A stretch of 20,722 bases of DNA from Synergistaceae bacterium (GCA_017448375.1 JAFSLR010000415.1:1-20722), one strand, 5' to 3'. Shown: positions 6,907 to 15,978, counted from the stretch's first letter. Notes: generated by a model from the letters alone, not told the origin. Made by a program: numbers and translations.

Positions 6907-9008
6907 AGAAACTATCAGCCCTCATAGCAATAATATTACTCGCGCTTTTATGGCACTCAGTGAGAGTAAATCCCGAAACCGTAAGGACAGTAAAAGGTTC
7001 AGCATCATTCTATGACAGGAACGGGATATTATTTCACGTGAGACTGTCCCCAAAATCCGAATGGCAGATACCTATACCGCTAAATGATATGGGGAAATGG
7101 CTTCCAGTTGTCGCGGTCAATGCTGAGGACGGAAGATTTTACCGCCATATGGGGATTGATGTATTGTCGCTGATGAGGGCGATACTTCAGGACATAACAC
7201 GGGGCGAAATAGTATCGGGAGCTTCAACGATAACATCACAGCTAATCCGCATGAAAGTCTCAGAAACCGAAGGCCGTAAACGTACATTTTCAACAAAAGT
7301 CAGAGAGTTCATCATGGCCGTAAAGATTGAGCGTTTCATGAACAAGGACGAAATTTTAGAGTGCTACCTTAACACCGCGCCTTTCGGGGGGAATATAAGA
7401 GGCGTTGAGGCAGCGTCATTGATATATTTCGGGAAAAAAGCCTCTCAGATTTCCCCCGGTGAAGCCTGTATGTTAATCGGAATGCTCAAAGGCCCGGCAT
7501 TGTTCCGCCCCGACAAATATCCCCTTAAAGCCCTTAAACGGCGCAACGAAATTATTTCCCTAATGGAACGGAAAAAAGTTTTTGACACAAATACCGCCAA
7601 ACGTGCAAGGCTTGAGGAACTTCCCCGAAGAAAATTCCGTCTCCCTTCAAGGGCGTATCATTTCACGGAGCTTGTATTGTCCCGGAACCCTGAGCATAAA
7701 GAGAGATTTGACACAACATTAGACCTCGAAATTCAGACGAAACTTGAAGGATTAGTGCGCGGAACTCTTGAGGGAGTGCCGGAAAATATGACGTATTCAG
7801 CCGGAATTACTGACACTGTTACAGGAAGTCTCATAGCATGGCTGGGGAATGCACGTTTCAGCTACGGCGATAACTGGGTGGACTGCGGAATCTCTGCGCG
7901 TTCTCCGGGGTCAACACTGAAGCCGTTTGCGTACCTTCTAGGGGTTGAACAGGGGATAATCAGCCCTCAAGGAATGATACAGGATACCCCGTACTCATTT
8001 CTGGGTCGCGCCCCGCGAAATTTCGATTTGATGTACAGGGGAAAAGTCAGCATACGTACAGCACTGGCCGAAAGCCTCAATGTACCCGCCGTAAGAGTAA
8101 TGCGCAGGGCTGGAAGCGAGCGATTGTTGACGCTTCTGCGGGAATTTGGGTTCCATCACATCACTAACACTTCGGAACATTACGGCGATGCATTGATACT
8201 CGGAGGCTGTGAAGTAACGTTGCTTGAGGAACTCGAAGCGTATACGGCTCTGAGTAACGGAGGTGTTCACAGGAAGCTCAAAGTTTTGTCCGAAGATAAT
8301 CAAGTCCCCGACATAATAGCGAGTGAGAGCGGTTGCTGGATAATCGGCGATATATTGAGACGCGGAAATTTTGCCCTCAAAACTGGAACGTCTTACGGCT
8401 TCCGTGATGCTTGGGCTTGCGCGTGGAACAAAGATTATGCTGTCGGTGTATGGTGCGGGAATGAGGCTGGAAATTCGTGGGACGGCCTTATCGGTGCGCA
8501 GGTCTCAGCACCCTTAGCGGAGGAAATAATGATACGCATTCTCAAAGCTGCCGGAATGCCACAACGACCCGAAAACGTTAAACGCCGTAAGGTCTGCGAA
8601 ATTTCAGGGTTACCGCCCGTAGCGTTATGTCCGTCAACAAAAACTGAATGGTACATTGAAGGCGTAACTCACACAACACCTTGCGGGCTTCACGGTGCAA
8701 AGGCTGTAACAGCGGAAGAAGTTTCGGGCTTCAGGATATTATCACCTGTTGACGGGGCGAAATATTACAGCGCGTTATATGACGGGTTGTGCCGTATACC
8801 GTTGAAGGCTGAAGGCTATACGGGTAAAGTTGCGTGGTATGTTGACGGGGAATATATCGGAATGAGCGTTAAAGGTAACGTAATGCATTGTGATATACAT
8901 GAGGGCGAACACTTAATCAGTGCTTCCGATGAAAAGGGACATACAAGCCGTGTAAAAATAGAGTTATACACACCCGCAAAAAGTTTGAGTAATACGAATT
9001 TGTTTTAG
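6903..9008 (+). CDS. pbpC: Penicillin-binding protein 1C (bifunctional transglycosylase/transpeptidase)
   Basis: The product has 701 residues, with a single N-terminal membrane anchor (about 4-18). The GT51 glycosyltransferase domain has the catalytic Glu75 in NAEDGRFYRHMG, SGASTITSQLIRM, and FGGNIRGVEAAS. The transpeptidase domain carries SxxK as S337-T-L-K340, SxN as S391-L-N393, and KTG at 493-495. All key residues are intact. A C-terminal segment (about 610-700, ILSPVDGAKY onward) matches the position of the PBP1C C-terminal domain. The protein polymerises lipid II and can cross-link peptidoglycan on the outer face of the inner membrane. The start chosen is the ATG at 6903, overlapping the upstream stop as ATGA; no strong Shine-Dalgarno sequence is visible, so translational coupling is likely. 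The open frame upstream to 6783 is a shadow of the transporter gene. uppP two genes downstream supplies the lipid carrier for the same pathway. Confidence 0.93.
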   Translation: MKKLSALIAIILLALLWHSVRVNPETVRTVKGSASFYDRNGILFHVRLSPKSEWQIPIPLNDMGKWLPVVAVNAEDGRFYRHMGIDVLSLMRAILQDITRGEIVSGASTITSQLIRMKVSETEGRKRTFSTKVREFIMAVKIERFMNKDEILECYLNTAPFGGNIRGVEAASLIYFGKKASQISPGEACMLIGMLKGPALFRPDKYPLKALKRRNEIISLMERKKVFDTNTAKRARLEELPRRKFRLPSRAYHFTELVLSRNPEHKERFDTTLDLEIQTKLEGLVRGTLEGVPENMTYSAGITDTVTGSLIAWLGNARFSYGDNWVDCGISARSPGSTLKPFAYLLGVEQGIISPQGMIQDTPYSFLGRAPRNFDLMYRGKVSIRTALAESLNVPAVRVMRRAGSERLLTLLREFGFHHITNTSEHYGDALILGGCEVTLLEELEAYTALSNGGVHRKLKVLSEDNQVPDIIASESGCWIIGDILRRGNFALKTGTSYGFRDAWACAWNKDYAVGVWCGNEAGNSWDGLIGAQVSAPLAEEIMIRILKAAGMPQRPENVKRRKVCEISGLPPVALCPSTKTEWYIEGVTHTTPCGLHGAKAVTAEEVSGFRILSPVDGAKYYSALYDGLCRIPLKAEGYTGKVAWYVDGEYIGMSVKGNVMHCDIHEGEHLISASDEKGHTSRVKIELYTPAKSLSNTNLF

Positions 9009-9045
9009 TATAATAAAACATTAAATAACATTTTAGGAGGAGTCA

Positions 9046-10776
9046 ATGTCAAGATACAGCAGAAGAAGAGAAGAACATAATCAGAACCGGTTAAATTTTG
9101 TGGCATTAGGCGGTTTAGGCGAAATCGGAAAGAATATGTATGTCCTTGAATACGGTGATGATATTTTAGTGATAGATGCAGGATTGAAATTCCCGGACAG
9201 CGAATTACCCGGAGTAGATTACATAGTCCCCGATATAAGCTATCTCGAAGGGAAACGCGACAAGATTCGCGCAATAATCATAACTCACGGCCATGAAGAC
9301 CACGTAGGCGGACTCCCGTACATATTACCGCGACTCAGAGTCCCCCTTTACGGCACGCAGCTGACACTGGGGTTAATCCGCAACAAAATGCAGGACGACC
9401 AGCCTATGTTGAGACCCGATTACCACGAAATACGCGCAGGAGACGTAATCAAAATCGGAGTGTTCACAGTGAGATTCATAGCTGTAGCACATTCGATCCC
9501 CGACTGCGTTGCACTGAGTATTGAGACACCTTTAGGCCGGATAATTCACACGGGCGATTTCAAGTTCGACAGCACACCCGTAGACGGAAGGGTTACGGAT
9601 TACGGAGCGTTTGCCGAAGAAGGCGACAAGGGCGTAATGCTCCTACTTTCAGACAGCACTAACGCCGAACGTAAAGGCTTCACCCCCTCAGAACGCATAA
9701 TTTCAGGGACACTCGATACGCTTTTCAGGACATACCGTACACGCCGTATAATAATCTCGTCATTCGCAAGCAACGTACACCGTATACAGCAAGTAGCTGA
9801 TGTTGCCTCGCGTTTCAACCGAAAAATAGCATTCTTGGGACGGAGCATGATACGTAACGTTGAATTAGCCCGCGATACAGGTTACCTCAAAATCGACAGC
9901 AAGATGATAATCTCAATCGAAGAAATCTGGAAATACTCCGATAATCAGCTTGTTATAATAACGACAGGAAGTCAGGGTGAACCTTTCAGCGGACTCGTAA
10001 CAATGAGCCGGGGCGAAAATAAGTTAATGGATTTGGGCGAACATGATGTAGTATTCCTCTTAGCGTCAGTGATCCCAGGAAACGAAAAATTAGTCAACAG
10101 TACTATAAACCGTCTCTTTGCACGGGGCTGTGAAGTTGTTTACGAGAGAGACAGACAAATCCACGTATCCGGCCATGCTTCAGCCGAAGAGTTAAAGATA
10201 ATGCTTAACCTTACGCGCCCGCAGTACTTTGTTCCCATACACGGAGAATATAAGCACATGGTAAGGCACTCGCAGTTAGCGCAGGAAACGGGAATATTGC
10301 CCCGAAATATATATTTGCTGACAAACGGTGATGTTCTTACGTTCACGGGAAACACTCCACCCAAGAAGCACGGACATGTTCAGGCAGGAGCGGTAATTGT
10401 TGACGGTAACGCAGCAGGAAGCATAAAATCCGAAGTCCTCAAAGAACGCAGAGAAATAGCCGAAGACGGAGTAATGGCAGTAGCCGTAACAGTAGATGAA
10501 CGCGGTCGTTTAATCTCACCTGTAGCAATCGAGACTCAGGGAGTATTCATCAGTGATGACGGAGGCGACATTTTCCGTGAGCTTTACGCTGTAAGTGAAC
10601 AGGCAGTGCAGGAATTTTCCGGCGTTCGCGCTAACCCTGAAGCCCTCAAGAAAGCCATAAAGACACGTGTACGCGATGTACTGAGGAAGGGCAACACGTC
10701 ATTTGCTGTCGTAATGCCTATAGTATCGGTGAAGAAACCCGATAACACAAACATATACGAAAAGGAGTTTTTCTAG
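9046..10776 (+). CDS. rnj: Ribonuclease J (metallo-beta-lactamase/beta-CASP RNase)
   Basis: At 576 residues it has the normal RNase J length. The metal-binding motif HGHEDHVGG is at 81-89 (H81, H83, D85, H86), followed by HSIPDC and HTGDFKFD, then the beta-CASP block with SDSTNAER, GSQGEP and HVSGHAS, and the C-terminal RNase J domain. The enzyme has 5'-exonuclease and endonuclease activity in mRNA decay and rRNA maturation. It is widespread in Firmicutes and related phyla lacking RNase E, and so helps the taxonomic placement. TAGGAGGA stands 6-7 bases upstream of the ATG. A 37-base gap separates it from pbpC, and uppP follows with a 1-base overlap. The N-terminus is slightly basic (RYSRRREEHNQNR). 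Confidence 0.96.
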   Translation: MSRYSRRREEHNQNRLNFVALGGLGEIGKNMYVLEYGDDILVIDAGLKFPDSELPGVDYIVPDISYLEGKRDKIRAIIITHGHEDHVGGLPYILPRLRVPLYGTQLTLGLIRNKMQDDQPMLRPDYHEIRAGDVIKIGVFTVRFIAVAHSIPDCVALSIETPLGRIIHTGDFKFDSTPVDGRVTDYGAFAEEGDKGVMLLLSDSTNAERKGFTPSERIISGTLDTLFRTYRTRRIIISSFASNVHRIQQVADVASRFNRKIAFLGRSMIRNVELARDTGYLKIDSKMIISIEEIWKYSDNQLVIITTGSQGEPFSGLVTMSRGENKLMDLGEHDVVFLLASVIPGNEKLVNSTINRLFARGCEVVYERDRQIHVSGHASAEELKIMLNLTRPQYFVPIHGEYKHMVRHSQLAQETGILPRNIYLLTNGDVLTFTGNTPPKKHGHVQAGAVIVDGNAAGSIKSEVLKERREIAEDGVMAVAVTVDERGRLISPVAIETQGVFISDDGGDIFRELYAVSEQAVQEFSGVRANPEALKKAIKTRVRDVLRKGNTSFAVVMPIVSVKKPDNTNIYEKEFF

Positions 10777-11555
10777 TGCTTAACACAATAATACTCGGAG
10801 CAATTCAAGGTTTATGCGAATTTCTTCCCGTAAGCAGTTCGGGACATTTAGCCCTGGCACAAATATACATGGGTTACAGCGACATGCTCACGTATGACAT
10901 ACTGCTTCATTTTGCGACATTGCTGGCGGTTGTGATATATTTCCGCAACGATATAGTACAGATATTGTCGGACTGGTTCGGCGGCTGGTTCAGCGATAAG
11001 CGTAAGTCAGGCTGGTCGTACGGCTGGGCAATACTCATAACGACAGCGATAACATCAGTAATCGGAATCGCCCTGAAGGGAACTGCGGAGAAATTCTCGG
11101 AGAACATGACGCTTGTCGGGGCTGGTGAAATCTTCACGGGAATAATATTGCTCTTAATCCCCGTATTGATGTCGAAGCGCGGAAATTCGTCCCTTCTGAA
11201 AATTGCAATAATGGTAGGAATAGCGCAGGGAATAGCGGTATTGCCGGGTGTTTCGCGTTCGGGAATGTCGATAGCGATGGGATTGTTTATGGGATTGGGA
11301 ATGAGTGAGGCGTTCAGGTATTCGTTTCTCATATCAATACCGGCTATATTGGGCGCAACGTTATTGGAGTGCTTGAAGTTCCTCAAGGGCGGTGAAGCAT
11401 TGTACCTTCCTGAAGGATATATTTACGGGGCAATCGCGGCATTCATATTGGGGCTGCTGTCATTAATCCTTATGCGCCGGATAGTGAACGCGCGTAACTG
11501 GTCATACTTCGGTGTTTACTGCGTGATAATCGGTGTAATAGTGATACTGGTATGA
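10776..11555 (+). CDS. uppP: Undecaprenyl-diphosphatase
   Basis: This is a 259-residue polytopic membrane protein. Both catalytic signatures of the BacA/UppP family are present: GLCEFLPVSSSGH near the N-terminus (residues 12-24) and PGVSRSGMSIAMG in the second half. It dephosphorylates undecaprenyl pyrophosphate to regenerate the carrier lipid used for peptidoglycan and LPS O-chain precursors, and gives bacitracin tolerance when abundant. The start is GTG at 10776, whose first base is the last base of the rnj stop codon (TAGTG), with AAGGAG a few bases upstream inside rnj. Its own stop overlaps maf as ATGA. Sharing an operon with pbpC fits a peptidoglycan role. Confidence 0.96.
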   Translation: MLNTIILGAIQGLCEFLPVSSSGHLALAQIYMGYSDMLTYDILLHFATLLAVVIYFRNDIVQILSDWFGGWFSDKRKSGWSYGWAILITTAITSVIGIALKGTAEKFSENMTLVGAGEIFTGIILLLIPVLMSKRGNSSLLKIAIMVGIAQGIAVLPGVSRSGMSIAMGLFMGLGMSEAFRYSFLISIPAILGATLLECLKFLKGGEALYLPEGYIYGAIAAFILGLLSLILMRRIVNARNWSYFGVYCVIIGVIVILV

Positions 11556-12115
11556 TGATATTGTGTTCGGGAAGTCCCCGCCGTAAGTCATTGCTTGAAA
11601 GTATAGGCGTGAAGTTTGAGACATACCGTCCTGAAGTCGACGAGGCATATAACCCTCCAGAAACGCCCGCAGAATACTGCTTGAGGTTAGCGCGGAAGAA
11701 GTGCGAGGCCGGAGCGTTGAAATATCCTGATGACGTAATAATTTCGGCTGATACGATAGTTGTGATTGACGGCAAAATCTTGGGGAAGCCTTCAGACCGT
11801 GAAGAGGCAGTGAGAATGCTTGCGTCTTTGTCGGGAAGAGAGCATACGGTGATAACGGGATTAGCGGTTTACAGCGGGGGAATAATTCATTCTGAGGCAG
11901 TGAATACCCTCGTGAAGTTCCGACCGTTGACGAAAGCTGAAATAATATCCTACGTTAATACGGGTGAAAGTGATGACAAGGCCGGAGGATATGCGATTCA
12001 GGGTAAAGGCTCTCTTCTTATCGATGGCATAAGGGGCGATTATTATAACGTTATGGGGCTTCCTCTGTGCACGCTTTACGCAATTCTTAGAGCTGAGAAT
12101 ATCAATCTCCTTTAA
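11552..12115 (+). CDS. maf: Maf family nucleotide pyrophosphatase
   Basis: The product is 187 residues, the usual Maf length. Motifs are SGSPRRKSLL (6-15), ISADTIVVIDGKILGKP, VITGLAVYSGG, and KAGGYAIQGKGSLLIDGIRGDYYNVMGLPL. Maf proteins hydrolyse non-canonical or normal nucleoside triphosphates (dTTP/UTP or modified bases) to monophosphates; the substrate subclass cannot be fixed from sequence alone. The ATG at 11552 overlaps the uppP stop; a second ATG follows at once (11555). The last 14 bases overlap the 3' end of the convergent lpxK-fusion gene, with no terminator visible between the two operons. Confidence 0.95.
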   Translation: MMILCSGSPRRKSLLESIGVKFETYRPEVDEAYNPPETPAEYCLRLARKKCEAGALKYPDDVIISADTIVVIDGKILGKPSDREEAVRMLASLSGREHTVITGLAVYSGGIIHSEAVNTLVKFRPLTKAEIISYVNTGESDDKAGGYAIQGKGSLLIDGIRGDYYNVMGLPLCTLYAILRAENINLL

Positions 12116-14207
12116 GTTTTGCGTAAACCTTCTCCCTTATTCCCCAGCCTAAAACATCGCGCGTAAACTTTATCACATCATCACACGCACCCTTAACGCC
12201 CATTCTCTTGCGCCCCGTATCACTCATGAAAGCGTATAACGACTCGTCATCAATCACCCTTAACGCACATTCCGCCAAAGCCCCGGGACTGTTGTCCGTC
12301 AAAATCTCAGAATTTCCGAGTAATTTCTTCTGGACACGTTTACCCTTGTTGTCGGGTGCTATAACAGGTATCCCCAATCCAGCACAAAGCTGATTTGCCG
12401 TTCCGCCCATCCCGATTAGGATTAATGCGTTGTCAGCGGCTCTCGATATTTCGTCAGTCGTAAGCGATATGATGATATTATTCTTCGTGAGAGTATTGTT
12501 GACGTGTTCCCAGCCCTGAGCCTCACAGGCCATGAAGAATTTATCGTAATCCAATGTCGGCGCAAGTACCATTCTGAAATCTTTTCGGCCATGTGAAAAT
12601 ATAATCTCAACTGCTCCCAGTAATATTTTGACATCACGCACTGCACTTTTACGGCTTCCCGGCAAAAGCAGTATCACGTTCCCTCTTTCCGCCGAATCAT
12701 CGCCAAGCAAATCCATTATTGGACTTCCAGAATATGACGCATTCCCCCCGATTTGAACCGCTGTAGGTTCGTCTCTCGTCCATGTCTTGAGGGTGAATGA
12801 ACGTATTAACGCCCTTTCCGTTCTCCAATGACCCGAAATATTCACCGTCTTTGCTGTAGCTATGAATAACGGCCTCTTACCCGATCCCCATAAAGTGTTG
12901 AGGAGAAGATACACATCACCCGCGCAAATCGGAGTAAGTATACGGCGTGAAATATTTTGCCAGTCATTGAGCTGTTCCCTCACCTGATGAAGCAATCCCG
13001 CTTTAATGTCCCCCCATAATTCGCGCAACGAATATTTGAACACTCCCGCAGAAGGCGTTACGGATTTTGCTGACAGGACATTAACACCTTCCTTCCTGAA
13101 AGCCTGACCGTTACCCACAAGGGGAAATGCTGAGACGTTAGCGAGGGGATATTCTCTCTTCATCTTCACCGCAAGGACTGAGGCTATAGCGTCCTCACCG
13201 TAACCGTTAGAGGCAATGACAATCTCCGGCCTTAAGCCCCGTGAAAGCTCATCAGTAAACCGCGCAAAATCCTTAACCTTAACTTTCACTTTTGGTACGG
13301 AAAGAGGCAGTGCAAATTCTTCCGGCGAAATCCCGGGCATATTCGCCAAATCTTTCTCGGTGCAGGCCATGTATGACGCGCCCGAATTAACCGCAAGACT
13401 ATTCAGCCTCATAACGTCATCATGAGTGTATCTGTGATGATCCCTGAATGCGATATTCCCTGAAACACTGCAATTCCTTTCCTCAAGTGAGCGCGTGAAT
13501 GTCTCAGGGCTTCCAGTCGCGGAGAACGCAAAGACATTCGCCCCTTCATTGGGAGTGTTGATTAACCAGCCGTCAGCAACAATATCCGACATGAAAATAT
13601 TTTCCGGCGGAATGAATTTGCTTACGGCCTGATAAACGCTGTTGAGCTGATGAGGAGTAGCCATTGAAGATTTTGTGATTACTGCAATGTGTGCGCGTTT
13701 GAGAGCCTTTACTTTTTCGCGCATAATCCCTGAAGGTGTTAATCTCCCATTCCCGAAAGGACACAACGCATCAACGAGTACAATATCACAATCCCTTCTC
13801 ATGGATTTATGCTGGAAAGCGTCATCAGCAATCGCCAATTCAACGCCCAAATCACGCAATGCGTTAATGCCGTCAATCCTTCTCTTTGAGACAGCTACGG
13901 GGATATGCGGTAATTTCCGCGAAATCATGAGTGCTTCATCGCCCGTAATATCGCGTTCGCCTTCGCCGTTAAGTATTATTTCAACGTCCTGAGCTTTACC
14001 CATGTAGCCCCGTGTAACAATTCCCGCCTTAATCCCCCGTGAATTTGCATATTCAGCAAGCATTATCGTGAAGGGAGTCTTATTTGTTCCGCCGTAAGTC
14101 AGATTGCCTACACTTATCACAGGCAGAACAGGATTCTCCGTATGAAGCAGCCCGTGAGACCTCAGAAAATCCGAACACGTTGTGAATGCCCCAGTGAACC
14201 ATGACAT
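12102..14207 (-). CDS. lpxK: Fusion of LpxK (tetraacyldisaccharide 4'-kinase) and an LpxB-related glycosyltransferase domain
   Basis: The protein has 701 residues from the first ATG. Residues 1 to about 320 are LpxK-like: VISVGNLTYGGTNKTP (30-45, P-loop), DDAFQH (128-133), DIVLVDA (141-147), and FGNGRLTPSGIMRE (151-164). LpxK phosphorylates the 4'-position of the lipid A disaccharide at the inner membrane. The usual GGTGKTP reads GGTNKTP here. Residues about 328-690 match the LpxB-related family best known from cyanobacteria, with IASNGYGEDAIAS (331-343), LLLPGSRKS (513-521) and GMGGTANQLCAGLGIPVIAPD (from 599). The true start may lie upstream: there is no Shine-Dalgarno sequence before the ATG, and upstream codons read ITALLFDAVLTP, resembling the LpxK N-terminal helix. 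An ATT at 14243 behind AAGG is a candidate start. It is the last gene of the lpxB-like/msbA operon, 64 bases after msbA. Confidence 0.85.
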   Translation of the reverse strand: MSWFTGAFTTCSDFLRSHGLLHTENPVLPVISVGNLTYGGTNKTPFTIMLAEYANSRGIKAGIVTRGYMGKAQDVEIILNGEGERDITGDEALMISRKLPHIPVAVSKRRIDGINALRDLGVELAIADDAFQHKSMRRDCDIVLVDALCPFGNGRLTPSGIMREKVKALKRAHIAVITKSSMATPHQLNSVYQAVSKFIPPENIFMSDIVADGWLINTPNEGANVFAFSATGSPETFTRSLEERNCSVSGNIAFRDHHRYTHDDVMRLNSLAVNSGASYMACTEKDLANMPGISPEEFALPLSVPKVKVKVKDFARFTDELSRGLRPEIVIASNGYGEDAIASVLAVKMKREYPLANVSAFPLVGNGQAFRKEGVNVLSAKSVTPSAGVFKYSLRELWGDIKAGLLHQVREQLNDWQNISRRILTPICAGDVYLLLNTLWGSGKRPLFIATAKTVNISGHWRTERALIRSFTLKTWTRDEPTAVQIGGNASYSGSPIMDLLGDDSAERGNVILLLPGSRKSAVRDVKILLGAVEIIFSHGRKDFRMVLAPTLDYDKFFMACEAQGWEHVNNTLTKNNIIISLTTDEISRAADNALILIGMGGTANQLCAGLGIPVIAPDNKGKRVQKKLLGNSEILTDNSPGALAECALRVIDDESLYAFMSDTGRKRMGVKGACDDVIKFTRDVLGWGIREKVYAKLKGD

Positions 14208-14271
14208 CGGAGTTAGTACAGCGTCAAAAAGAAGGCTGTAATTCTTACCTTTAGCGTGATTGATATAGCTG

Positions 14272-15978
14272 TTATAGATTGCCGTAAAGTTCAGCGTAAA
14301 CCCCTCCCAATGATATTAACTCGTCATGCGTCCCGGCCTCTATGAATCTTCCTTCCTTGAGGACGTAAATTCTGTCAGCATTCTTTATCGTGCTTAACCT
14401 GTGAGCGATTATTATAGATGTTCTTCCCTTCATGGCCTGATTTAGTGCTTTCTGTACGGCAAGTTCTGACGCTGTGTCAAGCGAGCTTGTAGCCTCATCA
14501 AGTATCAGTATTCGGGGATCTCGGATTACGGCTCTTGCTATGGCTATACGCTGCCTTTGTCCGCCCGAAAGTGTAACGCCTCTTTCGCCGACAAGGGAGT
14601 CGTATTTTTCCGGCAAACTCTCAATGAACGCGCTAATGTCTGCAATTTCGGCGGCTTCCTTCACTTTCTCCATGTCAATATCTCCCATACCGTAAGCAAT
14701 GTTGAAAGCTACAGTGCCCCTCATGAGTATGCATTCTTGAGGGACAATCCCAATCTGCCTCCGCAAGTCCTTAAGCCCGAACTCCGAAATATCAACGTCA
14801 TCAATAAGTATACGGCCTTCGGAAGGCTCATAGAATCTCGGAATGAGATCGGCAATCGTAGATTTCCCCGAACCTGTAGGGCCTACGACAGCAATTTTCT
14901 TCCCGGCCTCAACGCTGAAGTTAATATCGTGAAGTATCTCCGTCTTGTCGTAACTGAATGATACATTCTCAAAGCGTATGTTGCCTTTTACGGGTATATG
15001 TTTATGATGAGAATAATTTTCGGTAGGAGTTCCCAATATGCTGCAAATTCTCTCCGCGCTAGCGATTCCAGTCTGCAAAACTCCCATATTGTTCATTACA
15101 CTTCTAATCGGCTGAACCATGAAGGCAATATACCCAGTGAATGAAATCAATTCGCCGGGAGTCAAATCGCCGTTGATGACGCTCCTTCCACCGACCCAGA
15201 ACACTACAGCCAGCGCGATAATCAGGAATACTTCAATCACTCCCGCTAAAATCCCCTGAACACTTACGGCCTTTAAGAGAGCGTCATAATTCCCTTTTCC
15301 GGCAATCCTGAAACGCTCCAACTCTGCGTCTTCATTCGCAAACGAACGCACTACCCTTACAGCCGAGAATGCTTCCTGAGCCGTCGCAGTTATGTCCGCT
15401 AAATGTTCCTGTACGTTGTGGCCGGCAATACGGAGTTTCTTCCCCGCAAACGACAATAGCATACCCACAAATGGCAGCACAATAATGATGAGGCAGGTTA
15501 ATTTCCAGTTAATGTAGATGATGAAGGCGAACATTCCGAGAAAAGTTACGAGGTTGAACAGCAAATCAATAAAAGTATTCGTAACAATATTCTGCAACGT
15601 AGCAGCGTCGCCCGTAATCCTGCTCATCAAATCGCCCGTCCTTGAGGCGTAAATCGTGCTGAGTTTCATTCTCATCATGTGGTCGTAGAGTGCGTTGCGA
15701 ATGTCCATTACAACACCCTGTCCGGCCTCGTTCATGCAGTAACGCTGAAGGTACATAGTAACGGCCTTAACCCCGAAAATAATCACAACAAGCCCGCAAA
15801 TCACATTGAGCATGAAAATATTTTTTGAGATTAGAACGTCATCGACAACGGATTTGAAGAGGTACGGCGGAATTACGTTGAGACCTGACGAAGCTAGCAT
15901 GAATATTACGGCCAGAAAGATTTTGAGACGGTATTTTCTGGTGTAAGCGCAGAGCATTCTCACGGGTTCGGAAATCAA
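14272..15978 (-). CDS. msbA: MsbA-like lipid A ABC exporter (fused permease-ATPase)
   Basis: This 568-residue half-transporter works as a homodimer. The membrane domain (about 1-310) has some six hydrophobic segments. The ATPase domain is complete: Walker A GPTGSGKST (366-374), Q-loop VPQE (412-415), signature LSGGQ (470-474), Walker B LILDEAT (491-497), H-loop H526. MsbA flips lipid A-core across the inner membrane; the assignment over other ABC exporters rests on its place between an LpxB-like gene and lpxK. The start is TTG at 15978, overlapping the upstream stop as TTGA, with AGGTGA just before it; the ATG at codon 9 is the alternative. Confidence 0.88.
   Translation of the reverse strand: MISEPVRMLCAYTRKYRLKIFLAVIFMLASSGLNVIPPYLFKSVVDDVLISKNIFMLNVICGLVVIIFGVKAVTMYLQRYCMNEAGQGVVMDIRNALYDHMMRMKLSTIYASRTGDLMSRITGDAATLQNIVTNTFIDLLFNLVTFLGMFAFIIYINWKLTCLIIIVLPFVGMLLSFAGKKLRIAGHNVQEHLADITATAQEAFSAVRVVRSFANEDAELERFRIAGKGNYDALLKAVSVQGILAGVIEVFLIIALAVVFWVGGRSVINGDLTPGELISFTGYIAFMVQPIRSVMNNMGVLQTGIASAERICSILGTPTENYSHHKHIPVKGNIRFENVSFSYDKTEILHDINFSVEAGKKIAVVGPTGSGKSTIADLIPRFYEPSEGRILIDDVDISEFGLKDLRRQIGIVPQECILMRGTVAFNIAYGMGDIDMEKVKEAAEIADISAFIESLPEKYDSLVGERGVTLSGGQRQRIAIARAVIRDPRILILDEATSSLDTASELAVQKALNQAMKGRTSIIIAHRLSTIKNADRIYVLKEGRFIEAGTHDELISLGGVYAELYGNL

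Noticed and set aside
10907..11386. A 159-codon open frame on the minus strand
   Set aside because: It is antisense to uppP, whose catalytic motifs are unambiguous, and it has no family features.
14557..14961. A 134-codon plus-strand open frame
   Set aside because: It is antisense to the msbA ATPase domain, where Walker and signature motifs are intact, with no sign of an independent gene.
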